Shown: positions 43,664 through 53,302, counted from the stretch's first letter. The stretch is 64,000 nucleotides of DNA from Parabacteroides goldsteinii DSM 19448 = WAL 12034 (GCF_000969835.1 NZ_KQ033913.1:2190102-2254101); one strand, 5' to 3'. The notes: generated by a model from the sequence alone, not told the origin. A program made the numbers and translations.

Positions 43664-44828
43664 CATCACACCCGCTGACCGTGTAGGCAGCGTACAGGAA
43701 TACTACTTCTCAAAGAAACTGAAAGAAGTAGCCGAAATGAATGCCGCAGGCAAGAATGTGATCAGCCTGGGCGTAGGTAGCCCTGATCTGCCTCCTTCGG
43801 AACAGACCATCGAGACATTGTGCGAACATGCACATAATGCGAATGAGCATGGTTACCAACCGTATGTGGGTATCCCCGAACTGCGTAAAGGTTTCGCCGA
43901 CTGGTATCAGACATGGTATGGAGTTGAACTGGACCCGAAAACAGAGATACAACCGTTGATCGGTTCCAAAGAAGGTATCCTGCATATCTCACTGGCATTC
44001 CTGAATCCGGGCGATGGCGTATTGGTTCCCAATCCCGGTTATCCGACTTATAGCTCTGTCAGCAAGCTGGTACAGGCAAATCTAATTCCTTATGAGCTGA
44101 AAGAAGAATTAGGATGGCAGCCGGATTTCGAGGCATTGGAAAAGATGGACCTTTCCAACGTAAAGCTGATGTGGGTCAACTATCCGAACATGCCTACCGG
44201 AGCAAACGCCAGCAGGGAACTTTTTGAAAAGCTGGTTGCTTTCGGACGTAAACACGGTATCATTATCTGTAACGACAATCCTTACAGTTTCATCCTGAAC
44301 GACCAGCCGTTAAGTATCCTGAGTGTTCCGGGAGCTAAAGATATCTGTATCGAAATGAATTCGATGAGTAAGGCGCACAATATGCCGGGATGGCGTATGG
44401 CAATGCTGGCCTCGAACGCCCAGTTCGTTCAATGGATATTGAAAGTGAAGAGCAACATCGACTCCGGCCAGTTCAAACCGATGCAGCATGCAGCTGTGGA
44501 AGCATTGAAAGCGCCGAAAGAATGGTATGACAATATGAACCGTACCTATCGTAGCCGCCGCGACCTGGCCGGACAAATCATGCACGCCATCGGTTGTACC
44601 TACGACGAAAATCAGGTTGGCATGTTCCTCTGGGGAAAGATCCCGGCAGAAGCAGAAGGCAGCGAAGCCCTGGCAAACAAGGTATTGTATGAAGCCAACG
44701 TTTTCATTACCCCCGGATTTATCTTCGGAAGCTGTGGCGAACGTTACGTCCGTATCTCACTTTGCTGCAAGAACGAAGCATTACAGGAAGCACTTATGAG
44801 AATTAAAGAATTGAAAATTAAAAATTGA
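43638..44828 (+). CDS. Class I/II aminotransferase for aromatic amino acids
   Basis: A 396-residue PLP enzyme of fold type I. The PLP lysine is Lys245 in EMNSMSKAHNMPG. Other family features are GVGSPDLPPSEQTIE, EHGYQPYVGIPELRKGFADW, the VPNPGYPTY loop, the NYPNMPTGANAS motif and the C-terminal RISLC arginine. By operon position it should transaminate phenylpyruvate and 4-hydroxyphenylpyruvate to Phe and Tyr, although sequence alone would also allow LL-diaminopimelate or alanine-type substrates. The long overlap with pheA suggests coupled translation. Confidence 0.85.
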   Translation: MQKENKVCNITPADRVGSVQEYYFSKKLKEVAEMNAAGKNVISLGVGSPDLPPSEQTIETLCEHAHNANEHGYQPYVGIPELRKGFADWYQTWYGVELDPKTEIQPLIGSKEGILHISLAFLNPGDGVLVPNPGYPTYSSVSKLVQANLIPYELKEELGWQPDFEALEKMDLSNVKLMWVNYPNMPTGANASRELFEKLVAFGRKHGIIICNDNPYSFILNDQPLSILSVPGAKDICIEMNSMSKAHNMPGWRMAMLASNAQFVQWILKVKSNIDSGQFKPMQHAAVEALKAPKEWYDNMNRTYRSRRDLAGQIMHAIGCTYDENQVGMFLWGKIPAEAEGSEALANKVLYEANVFITPGFIFGSCGERYVRISLCCKNEALQEALMRIKELKIKN

Positions 44829-44841
44829 AAATTATACGATC

Positions 44842-45909
44842 ATGGAAATGGAATTAGAATCAATCTTATTACCCGGTGTAGACCCACAGCGTCCTATCAT
44901 CATCTCGGGCCCGTGCAGTGCCGAAACAGAAGAACAAGTAATGGACGCAGCCCATCAGCTGGCATCAAAAGGCGTTAAAATATTCCGTGCCGGAATCTGG
45001 AAACCCCGTACTAAACCGGGAGGATTCGAAGGTATCGGAGCCGAAGGCTTGCAGTGGTTGAAACGTGTAAAGAAAGAAACAGGTATGTATGTAGCTACCG
45101 AAGTAGCCACAAAAGACCATGTATTCGAAGCGTTGAAAGCCGGAATAGATATCCTGTGGATCGGTGCACGTACCACCGTTAACCCGTTCGCCGTACAGGA
45201 AATCGCAGATGCTTTGAAAGGTGTAGATATACCTGTTCTGATCAAGAATCCGGTCAACCCGGACCTGGAATTATGGATTGGTGCTTTCGAACGTCTGTAT
45301 GGTGCAGGTATCCGCAGACTGGGTGCTATCCACCGCGGATTCAGTTCATACGATAAGAAAATGTACCGCAACCTGCCGTTGTGGCATATACCTATCGAAC
45401 TTCGCCGCCGTATGCCGAACCTGCCGATCTTCTGTGATCCCAGCCATATCGGTGGTAAGCGCGAACTGATCGCTCCGCTGTCTCAGCAGGCAATGGACCT
45501 GAGCTTCGACGGCCTGATGATCGAATCGCATCCTTGTCCGGATTGTGCATGGAGCGACGCTTCCCAGCAGATCACTCCGGATGTACTGGATTATGTTGTC
45601 AACCTGCTGGTTATCCGTAACGAGACACAGACAACAGAAAACCTGGCAGAACTGCGCCGCCAGATCGACGGTATCGACGAGCAACTGCTCGAACTGCTGG
45701 CTAAACGTATGCGTATCTCCCGCGAAATCGGTGTGTATAAAAAGGAACATAACATGCCCATCCTCCAGTCACCGCGTTACAGCGAAATCCTGGAAAAACG
45801 TTCGGATATGGGACAGACGATGGACCTGAACACGGACTTTGTAAAAGAAATCCTGAAAGAGATCCACGAAGAGTCTGTTCGCCAGCAGATGATTATCATG
45901 AATGAGTAA
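44842..45909 (+). CDS. Bifunctional DAHP synthase / chorismate mutase
   Basis: A 355-residue fusion. Residues about 1-260 form a type I-beta DAHP synthase (ISGPCSAETEEQ, FRAGIWKPRTKPGGFEG, GARTTVNPF, the IHRGFSSY segment and CDPSHIGGKRE). Residues about 268-350 form an AroQ-type chorismate mutase (LRRQIDGIDEQLLELLAKRM, ISREIGVYKKEHN). It condenses PEP with erythrose 4-phosphate and also turns chorismate into prephenate. The mutase half probably also serves feedback inhibition. It provides the first step of the shikimate pathway and the branch step needed by the neighbouring pheA and tyrA products. Confidence 0.92.
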   Translation: MEMELESILLPGVDPQRPIIISGPCSAETEEQVMDAAHQLASKGVKIFRAGIWKPRTKPGGFEGIGAEGLQWLKRVKKETGMYVATEVATKDHVFEALKAGIDILWIGARTTVNPFAVQEIADALKGVDIPVLIKNPVNPDLELWIGAFERLYGAGIRRLGAIHRGFSSYDKKMYRNLPLWHIPIELRRRMPNLPIFCDPSHIGGKRELIAPLSQQAMDLSFDGLMIESHPCPDCAWSDASQQITPDVLDYVVNLLVIRNETQTTENLAELRRQIDGIDEQLLELLAKRMRISREIGVYKKEHNMPILQSPRYSEILEKRSDMGQTMDLNTDFVKEILKEIHEESVRQQMIIMNE

Positions 45910-45940
45910 CAAAACTGCACACAGATTTTGCACAACGACC

Positions 45941-46045
45941 TTGTGACGGGCATCACAAGGGTTTTGTGACGAGCATCACAAGGTCGTTGTGACGGACACC
46001 AAAAGGGTGTTGTGACGGGCGTCACAAAGTCGTTGTGAAAGCGGA
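45941..46045. repeat. Tandem 23-bp repeats with an internal palindrome
   Basis: Five units start at 45941, 45964, 45987, 46010 and 46033, exactly 23 bp apart; the last is partial. The core is TTGTGACGGGCATCACAA, itself an imperfect palindrome, with conserved spacer letters between units. It lies between the DAHP synthase and prephenate dehydrogenase genes. Confidence 0.85.
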
Positions 46046-46092
46046 AAAACAAAAACAACCCGCCGGAAATAATTTATCAACAAAATAAGACA

Positions 46093-46866
46093 ATGAAAAT
46101 ATTAATATTAGGTGCCGGAAAGATGGGTTCTTTCTTCACCGACCTGCTGAGTTTCGACCATGAAGTGGCTGTATTGGAAAACGATCCGAAACGGATGCGT
46201 TTCATCTACAACGCCCTTCGCCTGCAAAAGCCCGAAGAGGTAGCAGAGTTTGCTCCTGAATTGGTTATCAACTGTGTAACACTGAACTACACGATCGAAG
46301 CATTCAAAGCGGTTCTGCCTTATCTGCAACCCTATTGCATTATCTCAGACATAGCTTCCGTAAAAACCCACCTGAAAGAGTTTTACGAAACCTGCGGTTT
46401 CCCGTATGTCTCCACCCACCCGATGTTCGGTCCTACTTTCGCCAACCTGGGAAATCTGGAAAAAGAAAACACGATTATCATTTCCGAAGGTGACCACCTG
46501 GGTAAGATTTTCTTCAAGGATATCTATTCAAGCCTGCGCCTGAATATCCGCGAATATACATTTGAAGAACATGACAAGGTGGTTGCCTACTCTTTAGGTA
46601 TTCCGTTCGCTTCAACAATGGTTTTTGCAGCCATCATGAAGCATCAGGATGCTCCGGGTACGACCTTCAAACGTCATATGAAAATTGCACGCGGCTTGCT
46701 GTCTGAAGATGATTATCTATTGACAGAAATTCTCTTCAATCCGCGCACTCCGAAACAGATTTCCCGGATACAGGAGGAATTGAATATCCTGCAAGATATC
46801 ATCAAAGACAAAGACTCCGAAGCGATGAAGGGGTATCTGACTAAGATTCGTAAGAATATAGAATAA
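46093..46866 (+). CDS. tyrA: Prephenate dehydrogenase
   Basis: A 257-residue NAD(P)-dependent enzyme making 4-hydroxyphenylpyruvate from prephenate. The N-terminal Rossmann motif is MKILILGAGKMGSFFTDLLS (residues 1-20). SDIASVKTHLKEFY and STHPMFGPTF mark the substrate pocket, with the family HPMFG His. It is somewhat shorter than the usual 280-370 because there is no ACT or mutase domain. It is the last gene of the aromatic operon, separated from the DAHP synthase gene by the 23-bp repeat block, and ends before strong hairpins. Confidence 0.9.
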   Translation: MKILILGAGKMGSFFTDLLSFDHEVAVLENDPKRMRFIYNALRLQKPEEVAEFAPELVINCVTLNYTIEAFKAVLPYLQPYCIISDIASVKTHLKEFYETCGFPYVSTHPMFGPTFANLGNLEKENTIIISEGDHLGKIFFKDIYSSLRLNIREYTFEEHDKVVAYSLGIPFASTMVFAAIMKHQDAPGTTFKRHMKIARGLLSEDDYLLTEILFNPRTPKQISRIQEELNILQDIIKDKDSEAMKGYLTKIRKNIE

Positions 46867-46905
46867 TGAACCTACTTTTCCCTTGATGGAAAAGCAGACA
46901 AAAGA

Positions 46906-46980
46906 TCAAGGCTGCACCGGCTTCACTGCTCCGGTGTAGCCTTGAACTTTTGGTTACTTTTCTTTCAAGAGAAAAGTAAC
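46906..46980. terminator. Two hairpins between convergent operons
   Basis: TCAAGGCTGCACCGG (46906-46920) pairs with CCGGTGTAGCCTTGA (46931-46945) in a 15-bp stem with one mismatch. A second stem, GTTACTTTTCT / AGAAAAGTAAC, lies at about 46953-46980. They sit between the tyrA stop and the convergent aldo/keto reductase gene and should stop transcription from both sides. Confidence 0.65.
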
Positions 46981-46989
46981 ACTCACCAC

Positions 46990-48369
46990 TTACAACGTCT
47001 CCTGTTTCAACTGTTCCACAAACTGGTCGATGCGGCGTAACTCTTTTGGAATATCGATGGCTTGCGGGCAATGCTCGTTACACTGGTCGCAACCGACACA
47101 ATGGTCTGCCTGGCGCAGTTTCGGGACGCTGCGGTCGTAGCCGACCAGGAAGGCACGACGGGCTTCGCGGTAGTTTTCATCCGTCCGGCTTTTCGGAACA
47201 TTTCCTTCATTCACACATTTATTATAATGAAGAAGCACGGCCGGAATATCTATCGCATACGGGCACGGCATACAATATTTGCAGTCGTTGCAGGGAATTG
47301 TCGGATATTTAATCATCAGTTGCGCAGTCTCTTCCAGAAAATCCTTGTCCTCGTCCGTCAGCGGAATAAGCGGGGAATACGTGCGGATATTATCCTGCAA
47401 ATGCTCCATATACGTCATGCCGCTCAAAGCCGTCAGCACCAGTTCGGGCGAACCGGCAAAACGGAAAGCCCATGAGGCGACGCTATCTTCGGGGCGGCGT
47501 TGTTTCAACCGGGTAACGATATGCTGGGGCACATTCGACAGGCGGCCACCCAGTAACGGTTCCATGATAATCGCAGGGATATTCCGCTTTTCCAACTCCT
47601 GATAAAGATATTCGGCATTCACATTCCTTCCTGTCGCATGCCGCCAGTCGACATAGTTCAACTGTATCTGCACAAAATCCCAATGAACGGTATCGTGCAT
47701 AGCCAGCACCTCATCGAAAACGTCCGACGTTCCGTGAAACGACCAACCCAGATGGCGGATACGCCCCGCTTCCCGCTCTTTCATAAGGAAATCCAACATT
47801 CCGTTATCGACATAGCGGTCGTTGAATGTCTTCATTCCCTGGCCGCCACCGATGGAGTGGAGCAAATAATAATCCAGATAATCGGTTTGCAACTCACTGA
47901 ATGAACGGCGGTACATCGCCATCGAGTTTTCACGCGTATAGTTCGAGAAATTCGACAATTTGGTAGCCAGATAATACGAGTCCCGGGGATGCCGGCTAAG
48001 GGCAATTCCCGTAGCCTTTTCCGACCAGCCCTGCACGTAAACGGGTGACGTATCGAAATAGTTCACCCCATGGGCGATGGCATAATCCACCAGTTCGTTG
48101 ACAGCATCCTGATCAATCAAGTCACCTTTCCCGTCGGGTGAAGGGATAGTCGGCCAGCGCATACAACCGTAGCCCAGCAGGGACACTTTATCCCCCAGTC
48201 CGGGGAATGTGCGGTAAGTCATCTGATCGGTCGGGACAGGCGAAGAGGCTTTGCTTCCGGAACCTCTCTGGTCTTTCGGGGCACAGCCATAGAGTGCCGC
48301 CGTAGTAGTTGCCGCCGTGATGCCTACGATATTCAGAAAATCGCGGCGATTGATATGTTGATTCTTCAT
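46990..48369 (-). CDS. Tat-exported aldo/keto reductase with C-terminal 4Fe-4S clusters
   Basis: A 459-residue protein. The start at MKNQHINRRDFLNIVG gives a twin-arginine signal (RRDFL) with a Cys near its end (YGCAP). A longer frame to 48471 would overlap the upstream gene by 80 bp. The aldo/keto reductase barrel (about 50-320) has NYFDTSPVY, LATKLSNF and YLLHSIGGG with the Tyr-Lys-His residues. The C-terminus carries ferredoxin motifs: CNDCKYCMPCPY, and CVGCDQCNEHCPQ near the end. It probably passes electrons from the membrane polyferredoxin encoded 22 bp upstream to an unknown carbonyl substrate outside the cytoplasm. Confidence 0.85.
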   Translation of the reverse strand: MKNQHINRRDFLNIVGITAATTTAALYGCAPKDQRGSGSKASSPVPTDQMTYRTFPGLGDKVSLLGYGCMRWPTIPSPDGKGDLIDQDAVNELVDYAIAHGVNYFDTSPVYVQGWSEKATGIALSRHPRDSYYLATKLSNFSNYTRENSMAMYRRSFSELQTDYLDYYLLHSIGGGQGMKTFNDRYVDNGMLDFLMKEREAGRIRHLGWSFHGTSDVFDEVLAMHDTVHWDFVQIQLNYVDWRHATGRNVNAEYLYQELEKRNIPAIIMEPLLGGRLSNVPQHIVTRLKQRRPEDSVASWAFRFAGSPELVLTALSGMTYMEHLQDNIRTYSPLIPLTDEDKDFLEETAQLMIKYPTIPCNDCKYCMPCPYAIDIPAVLLHYNKCVNEGNVPKSRTDENYREARRAFLVGYDRSVPKLRQADHCVGCDQCNEHCPQAIDIPKELRRIDQFVEQLKQETL

Positions 48370-48391
48370 AGGTCTATTCTTTAAAAACGGA

Positions 48392-49915
48392 TTAAATAAC
48401 TCGATGTCTTTCATGCCCTTCCACATAGATAGCCGTAAACGGACGCGACGGGCAGAGATGTTCGCAAGCACCGCAGCCGATGCAACGTTCGGTATTAATG
48501 ACCGGTATCTTCAGGGATTTCGGATTATCCGCATCAGATGCAACCATTTCTATCGCATTCGTCGGACAATGCCGGGAACAGTTACCGCATTCGACACCGT
48601 CGGTCAGCGGGATACAATTCGCTTTCACCCATACGGCATGCCCTATCTGGACAGATGATTTATCAGCTTTCGTTATCGGCTTGATGGCTCCTGCCGGACA
48701 GACTTCGGAACACTTTGTACATTCGGGACGGCAATAGCCCCGCTCATAAGACATCTCCGGCTGCATCAATGTCATCAAATCGCCGGAAGGACGCAGGACA
48801 TGATTCGGGCAAACAGAGATACAAAGCTGGCAGGCCGTGCAATGCTGCCTCATATTCCGTATGCTCAAGGCTCCGGGAGGTACAATCGCCGTCAGTTTTT
48901 CCTGTTCTTTCCGTTCTTTGATAGGTGCCAGTCCCCCGTCTCTCTTCATGATAACCTCTTCCCCCTTTTTCTCCTGGGCTTTCAGGGCACTGCCCATCAC
49001 AACCAGGGCTGTTGCCGACAAGGCCCGCCGACGGGAAAGGTTCGTTTTATCTTCCGGTTCAGGTTTCTCCGTGCCGGTTGCCTGTTTCTTCGTTTTCCAT
49101 ACCGGTGCGTAGGTTAACGCATTCTTACGACAGACGTCCAGGCAATTCATACAGGCTACGCAACGGCTGCCGTCGATTTTATGTTCCTTGCTGTTGATGC
49201 AGGCTGCTTTACACTGGCGGGCACAAAGGCCGCAACTGTTGCATTTATCCGTATCTATCGTGACACGATACAAAGAATAACGGGAGATAAACCCCAACAC
49301 CGTACCAACCGGACAAATCGTATTGCAATAAGTACGCCCGTTACGCCAGGCCAATACGACAAGAACTACCAGCGTAGCCAAAGCCACCAAAAACGTCGGC
49401 AGACTCTTCATCCATACATCCACCTCATAAAAAGCATAACTCTCCACCCGTGCCGCCAGATAAGCAAATAAATTATTCCCCCACATCCAAAGCGACTGAA
49501 ACAAATTATTAGCGATACGCCCATACGCACTGTAAGGAGCCAGCAAAGCAACCAGAGATCCTACCCCCGCAACCAACGCCAGCACAAAAACGAACAATAC
49601 TCCGTAACGTAACCAGGACAACGCCGGTGAATAAGAATAAGGCAACTTCTTCCCTCTCCTGCCAATCCGCGCAATAACATCCTGAAAAACGCCCAACGGA
49701 CAAATCACCGAGCAGTAAACACGTCCGAAAGCCAGCGTCAGAAGGACTAAAAATAACACAACACCCACATTCAATGCCAACACGGCGGGTAAGAACTGGA
49801 TTTTAGCCAGCCACCCGAACCATCCGTGCAACGTTCCTGTAAAGTCGAGGAACAGTAGAGTGATAAGCACGAAACATAAGGTAGCCGCTATCAGTCTGAT
49901 TTTTCGTAACATCAT
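48392..49915 (-). CDS. Membrane polyferredoxin (NapH-like) with multiple 4Fe-4S clusters
   Basis: A 507-residue protein. Four to five transmembrane helices occupy about 8-205, with the paired VYCSVICPLG and TYCNTICPVG motifs of NapH/RdxA-type proteins. Two ferredoxin motifs follow (CNSCGLCARQCKAAC, CVACMNCLDVC). An RRRALSATALVVMGSALKAQ stretch near 295-315 resembles a Tat signal in mid-protein. Further clusters follow (CTACQLCISVC, CTKCSEVC, CGNCSRHC, CIGCGACEHLC). It looks like a NapH-type unit fused to a NapG-like ferredoxin. It probably moves electrons through the membrane to the downstream reductase. Confidence 0.82.
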   Translation of the reverse strand: MMLRKIRLIAATLCFVLITLLFLDFTGTLHGWFGWLAKIQFLPAVLALNVGVVLFLVLLTLAFGRVYCSVICPLGVFQDVIARIGRRGKKLPYSYSPALSWLRYGVLFVFVLALVAGVGSLVALLAPYSAYGRIANNLFQSLWMWGNNLFAYLAARVESYAFYEVDVWMKSLPTFLVALATLVVLVVLAWRNGRTYCNTICPVGTVLGFISRYSLYRVTIDTDKCNSCGLCARQCKAACINSKEHKIDGSRCVACMNCLDVCRKNALTYAPVWKTKKQATGTEKPEPEDKTNLSRRRALSATALVVMGSALKAQEKKGEEVIMKRDGGLAPIKERKEQEKLTAIVPPGALSIRNMRQHCTACQLCISVCPNHVLRPSGDLMTLMQPEMSYERGYCRPECTKCSEVCPAGAIKPITKADKSSVQIGHAVWVKANCIPLTDGVECGNCSRHCPTNAIEMVASDADNPKSLKIPVINTERCIGCGACEHLCPSRPFTAIYVEGHERHRVI

Positions 49916-50024
49916 GTATCCTATTATTGATTAATAATCCGGTACAAATATGCCGGATTTTTAATATAAAAGATACAGACGTCTCGTCAAAACGAAAAAA
50001 AAGGGAATAATCGCGAAATGCCGG

Positions 50025-50777
50025 TCAATCATTTACCAGCCACGCTTTAAACTCGGATGCTTTATTCTTGCTGACATAGATACGTTCGGGAACCTCCACA
50101 TCGAGCGTCACCAGCAGACGGCTGTCGAACCAGATAGTGATATTGGATATACTGTCCCTGTTAATGATGAACTGTTTGTTCGCCCGGGTAAAATCAGCCG
50201 GATTAAGGGACGGCATTATCTGTTCCAATGTCCGGGAATACGGGTAACTGGCTCCGTCTTTCAGATAGATGGAGGTATTTTTGCCGGATGTGTAAAAGCA
50301 GGAAACATCCTTCAGGTTGACCGGCAAGAGCTTGTCCTTATAAGGGACCAGCAGTTTATCCTTGTATTTAGGGGCAGGAGCCAGCCGGGTTAGCTGTGAC
50401 AGGTATTGGAGAATATCCTGCCGGTTCAGTTTGCCGTATTTATCCAAAGCATGCCTGATATCTTCGACCTTAATCGGTTTCAGCAGATAGTCGATGCTGT
50501 TCACTTTAAAAGCTTCTATCGCATACCGGTCGTAAGCCGTCGTGAAAACGATAGGCGTTTCAAGTTCTATTTTATCAAATATATTGAAGGCCGAACCGTC
50601 GGACAGGTGTATATCCATAAATATCAACTCCGGAGCCGGGTTCGACTGAAGCCAGTGGACGGTCTGGGTGACACTTTCGGTATTCCCGGCAATCTGTATA
50701 TCCGGGGCAACCTCCATCAATATATCCACCAGGTTTTCGTAAGCTGCTGTTTCGTCTTCTACAATCAACACGTTCAT
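50025..50777 (-). CDS. LytTR-family response regulator
   Basis: A 250-residue regulator. The receiver domain (1-120) has the acidic pair at Glu7-Asp8, the phospho-acceptor Asp55 in LIFMDIHLSD and Lys in LLKPIK. The LytTR DNA-binding domain (about 145-248) has VSCFYTSGKNTSIYLKDGAS and FTRANKQFIINRDSI. It starts seven bases after the stop codon of the sensor kinase gene, so they form one unit. Target genes are unknown. The TonB-domain lipoprotein genes next door are candidates by position only. Confidence 0.92.
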   Translation of the reverse strand: MNVLIVEDETAAYENLVDILMEVAPDIQIAGNTESVTQTVHWLQSNPAPELIFMDIHLSDGSAFNIFDKIELETPIVFTTAYDRYAIEAFKVNSIDYLLKPIKVEDIRHALDKYGKLNRQDILQYLSQLTRLAPAPKYKDKLLVPYKDKLLPVNLKDVSCFYTSGKNTSIYLKDGASYPYSRTLEQIMPSLNPADFTRANKQFIINRDSISNITIWFDSRLLVTLDVEVPERIYVSKNKASEFKAWLVND

Positions 50778-50784
50778 ACAAGTA

Positions 50785-51807
50785 TCATTTTAAAGGGAGG
50801 CAGACGCGGAAAGTTTCTTCTGTCGATTCTATCCGTATCTGCTTATTCATTAACAAAGTAAAGCGGCTCTCCAGGTTCGCAAGTCCTGTTCCGTTGGTAT
50901 CGGGAGCGGACAGCTTCGGATAGACCGGGTTCGATACGACCAGTTCGTCCTGTTCGTTCAGCACGATTGAGATTTCCATTTTATGTTCGCTGTCTATCCT
51001 GTTATGGACAACCACGTTATCCACCAAAGGCAGTAAAGACAGAACGGGCAGCATCAACAAATCTTTCCGTTCTTCTTCCACCCGGACTGAAAAGGTCAGT
51101 TTATTCGCAAAACGAACTTCCATGACATACTGGAAAGACAGCATAAACTCCAGCTCTTCCCGCAATGAGACCAACCCTTTCCGGTCACTCTGAAGGATAT
51201 AGCGGAAGATATCGGACAACTGATGGACATACATCAGCGTCTTTTCGTCATCCTTTTTACGAATCAATGAAGAGATGCCGTTCAGCGAATTAAAAAAGAA
51301 ATGCGGATTAATCTGGTTGGCCAGTGCATCGCAGCGGCTTTGCAGATTTTCAAAACGCAAACGCTCTATCTCCGACTCCTTCTCCCGCTGCCGGGAATAC
51401 AACATGGAAATATATCCGATAAACGTACAGAGAAAACATGTCACGAAGAACTGGAATATCAGAATACTGCCTAAAGCATCCGTATGAATACCCAAAGAAG
51501 AAACCCCGTACGATATGGAGCCATAAAGCAGGTAAGCGATAAAAGAAAACAGGAAGTTACGCATCAACCGTTGCTTGAACAGGGTAGCCGGCATCTTCTT
51601 CAGATTATAGCGTATCAGCAAGCTGATTAATCCCCAGAAGAAAAGGAAGCGATACACGAAAAAGGAAAGAAGACCGGTAACGCCAGTCCCCTCCACATAT
51701 TTCAACTCCCAGGGGATACAGGCGATGTTTGGGTATATGATAAAAACCGTACTAATCAAGCTGACCAGCGGAAGTCTCCGGGCAATATAGGTATCAAACG
51801 AATCCAT
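50785..51807 (-). CDS. LytS-like sensor histidine kinase
   Basis: A 340-residue membrane kinase. Four hydrophobic helices lie at about 15-30, 45-65, 85-105 and 112-135. The His_kinase domain follows with the phospho-acceptor His169 in QINPHFFFNSLNGISS. The ATPase part has LPLVDNVVVHNRI as a degenerate N box and NGTGLANLESRF as the G box. In the N box the usual EN pair is replaced by DN. The sensing part has no large extracytoplasmic domain, so the signal is probably in or near the membrane. It pairs with the LytTR regulator directly downstream. Confidence 0.9.
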   Translation of the reverse strand: MDSFDTYIARRLPLVSLISTVFIIYPNIACIPWELKYVEGTGVTGLLSFFVYRFLFFWGLISLLIRYNLKKMPATLFKQRLMRNFLFSFIAYLLYGSISYGVSSLGIHTDALGSILIFQFFVTCFLCTFIGYISMLYSRQREKESEIERLRFENLQSRCDALANQINPHFFFNSLNGISSLIRKKDDEKTLMYVHQLSDIFRYILQSDRKGLVSLREELEFMLSFQYVMEVRFANKLTFSVRVEEERKDLLMLPVLSLLPLVDNVVVHNRIDSEHKMEISIVLNEQDELVVSNPVYPKLSAPDTNGTGLANLESRFTLLMNKQIRIESTEETFRVCLPLK

Positions 51808-51946
51808 AGCATCTTATTTCCTGTAACAAAGAAAAACAAAATAATCGGCACTTCACAATCCCCAGGTAGGAAAACGAAAAAAAGCAGCGTGAAGACGAAA
51901 AGAAAATCACTGTCAGAATACCGGAAGAGGCGTTTTGACTAATTTC

Positions 51947-53302
51947 TTATTTCCCCGGGTCTGTAAATATAACAGGAACAGTATATCGACATTTCATAAA
52001 ACGAGGTTGCTGATAGTAACCGACAGCCGGTTTCCAACGTGGCATAAGCCGAAGTACCCGCAAAGCCTCTTCATCAAATACAGGAATATTGCTACCACGA
52101 ACAACTTCAATATCCTCCAACTCTCCATACGTATTTATAGTAAATGTACAAGTAACCCTCACATTCTTATTCGAACCGATATACGAAGAAGGATATTGTA
52201 GATGTTTCCTGATAAACTCTAAACAGGCAGCACTACCGCCGGGAAACTCCGGCATCGATTCATAATCGACAAACAGCTGTTCTTTCTGTTTATCCCATGC
52301 TTCGCGTATTTTCTGCCGGGTATAATGATGTTGCGGACGAAACGAGACATAAACAGCGTACATACATTCCACCCGTTTGCCGGCTTTATCATAGGCCGGA
52401 AGCCAATGCGACATTGTATTTATCAGACGCTTTACCTCTTTTTCACAGGCCGGCTCACTACTTTCCAGCGTGAAAACATCTTTTGCCATCCCCATTGTGT
52501 CTATCGTAAACTGGCAAACGGCGTAACCTCCCCTATTTGCTTTTAACATATCTACAGGATACTCCATCTTATCATAAAAATACTTTTCAATATCTACAAA
52601 ACCCGGAAATTGAGGCACCTCACTTAACTCCACCGGATTTTTCAGTTGTAATCCCAGCTGCCAGATGCCACGATAAACCGGATTACGGACTGTATCGACA
52701 GGTTCTTTTTCCAACTTCTCCAAAAGGGCGGCAGCAACCTGCTTCGTCAAAGCCCAATCAGTCTCATTCCTGACAATCCGGCTGTAAACGGAATCTCCCA
52801 GGTCGGTCAATTCGCGGCACAAAGAACCGGCCTCAGGTGCCCATTTCAAAGCGACGTTCACTTTTCCACAAGTATCCGTCGAAGCGAAATAACAGGTATA
52901 CCCATCCAGTCCGAGACTATACCCGTCTACATCTTCTGCCAGCAGGAGGGCACGGCGGAACAGATTCGAAAGCAGGTCGTACAACTCCCGGTCAGCCGGT
53001 GCTTCCATCGTTTTAGCAGATAATCTGTCTGTAGAATAATGAAAAAGACGATGGCCCTCAATCGCTTTGAACCGATAGATATCGTCCAACTGCTCTATTT
53101 CCCAGGCTTTACAATCATCCATGCAATCCTTATTCATAAAGAAAGCCTGCGGAGCGGAAGAAAATGTCGTACGCAGGAAGTTAGTACCAACCATTTCGGC
53201 AGAAAGAGTATCGTGAGTGAGTTCAAGATACCGGTCTTTTACCTGTGCACCCAAATCGGCCAACGAAAACAGGTACACGAATAGAAATCCTATAATTCGC
53301 AT
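51947..53302 (-). CDS. Secreted protein with two TonB C-terminal-like domains
   Basis: A 451-residue protein. The start at MRIIGFLFVYLFSLADLGAQ gives a normal signal peptide; a start 15 bp upstream is possible. An N-terminal region of about 190 residues has several Cys (YTCYFASTDTCGKV) and no recognised fold. Two domains resembling the TonB C-terminus follow (about 225-325, and 350-448 with EALRVLRLMPRWKPA and RYTVPVIF). No transmembrane anchor, Pro-rich spacer or lipobox is present. It may act as an accessory periplasmic TonB-like protein. A TATATTTG element lies upstream on the minus strand (53337-53344). Confidence 0.7.
   Translation of the reverse strand: MRIIGFLFVYLFSLADLGAQVKDRYLELTHDTLSAEMVGTNFLRTTFSSAPQAFFMNKDCMDDCKAWEIEQLDDIYRFKAIEGHRLFHYSTDRLSAKTMEAPADRELYDLLSNLFRRALLLAEDVDGYSLGLDGYTCYFASTDTCGKVNVALKWAPEAGSLCRELTDLGDSVYSRIVRNETDWALTKQVAAALLEKLEKEPVDTVRNPVYRGIWQLGLQLKNPVELSEVPQFPGFVDIEKYFYDKMEYPVDMLKANRGGYAVCQFTIDTMGMAKDVFTLESSEPACEKEVKRLINTMSHWLPAYDKAGKRVECMYAVYVSFRPQHHYTRQKIREAWDKQKEQLFVDYESMPEFPGGSAACLEFIRKHLQYPSSYIGSNKNVRVTCTFTINTYGELEDIEVVRGSNIPVFDEEALRVLRLMPRWKPAVGYYQQPRFMKCRYTVPVIFTDPGK

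Noticed and set aside
45941..46045. CRISPR array
   Set aside because: The units are contiguous 23-bp repeats without unique spacers, and no cas genes are near.
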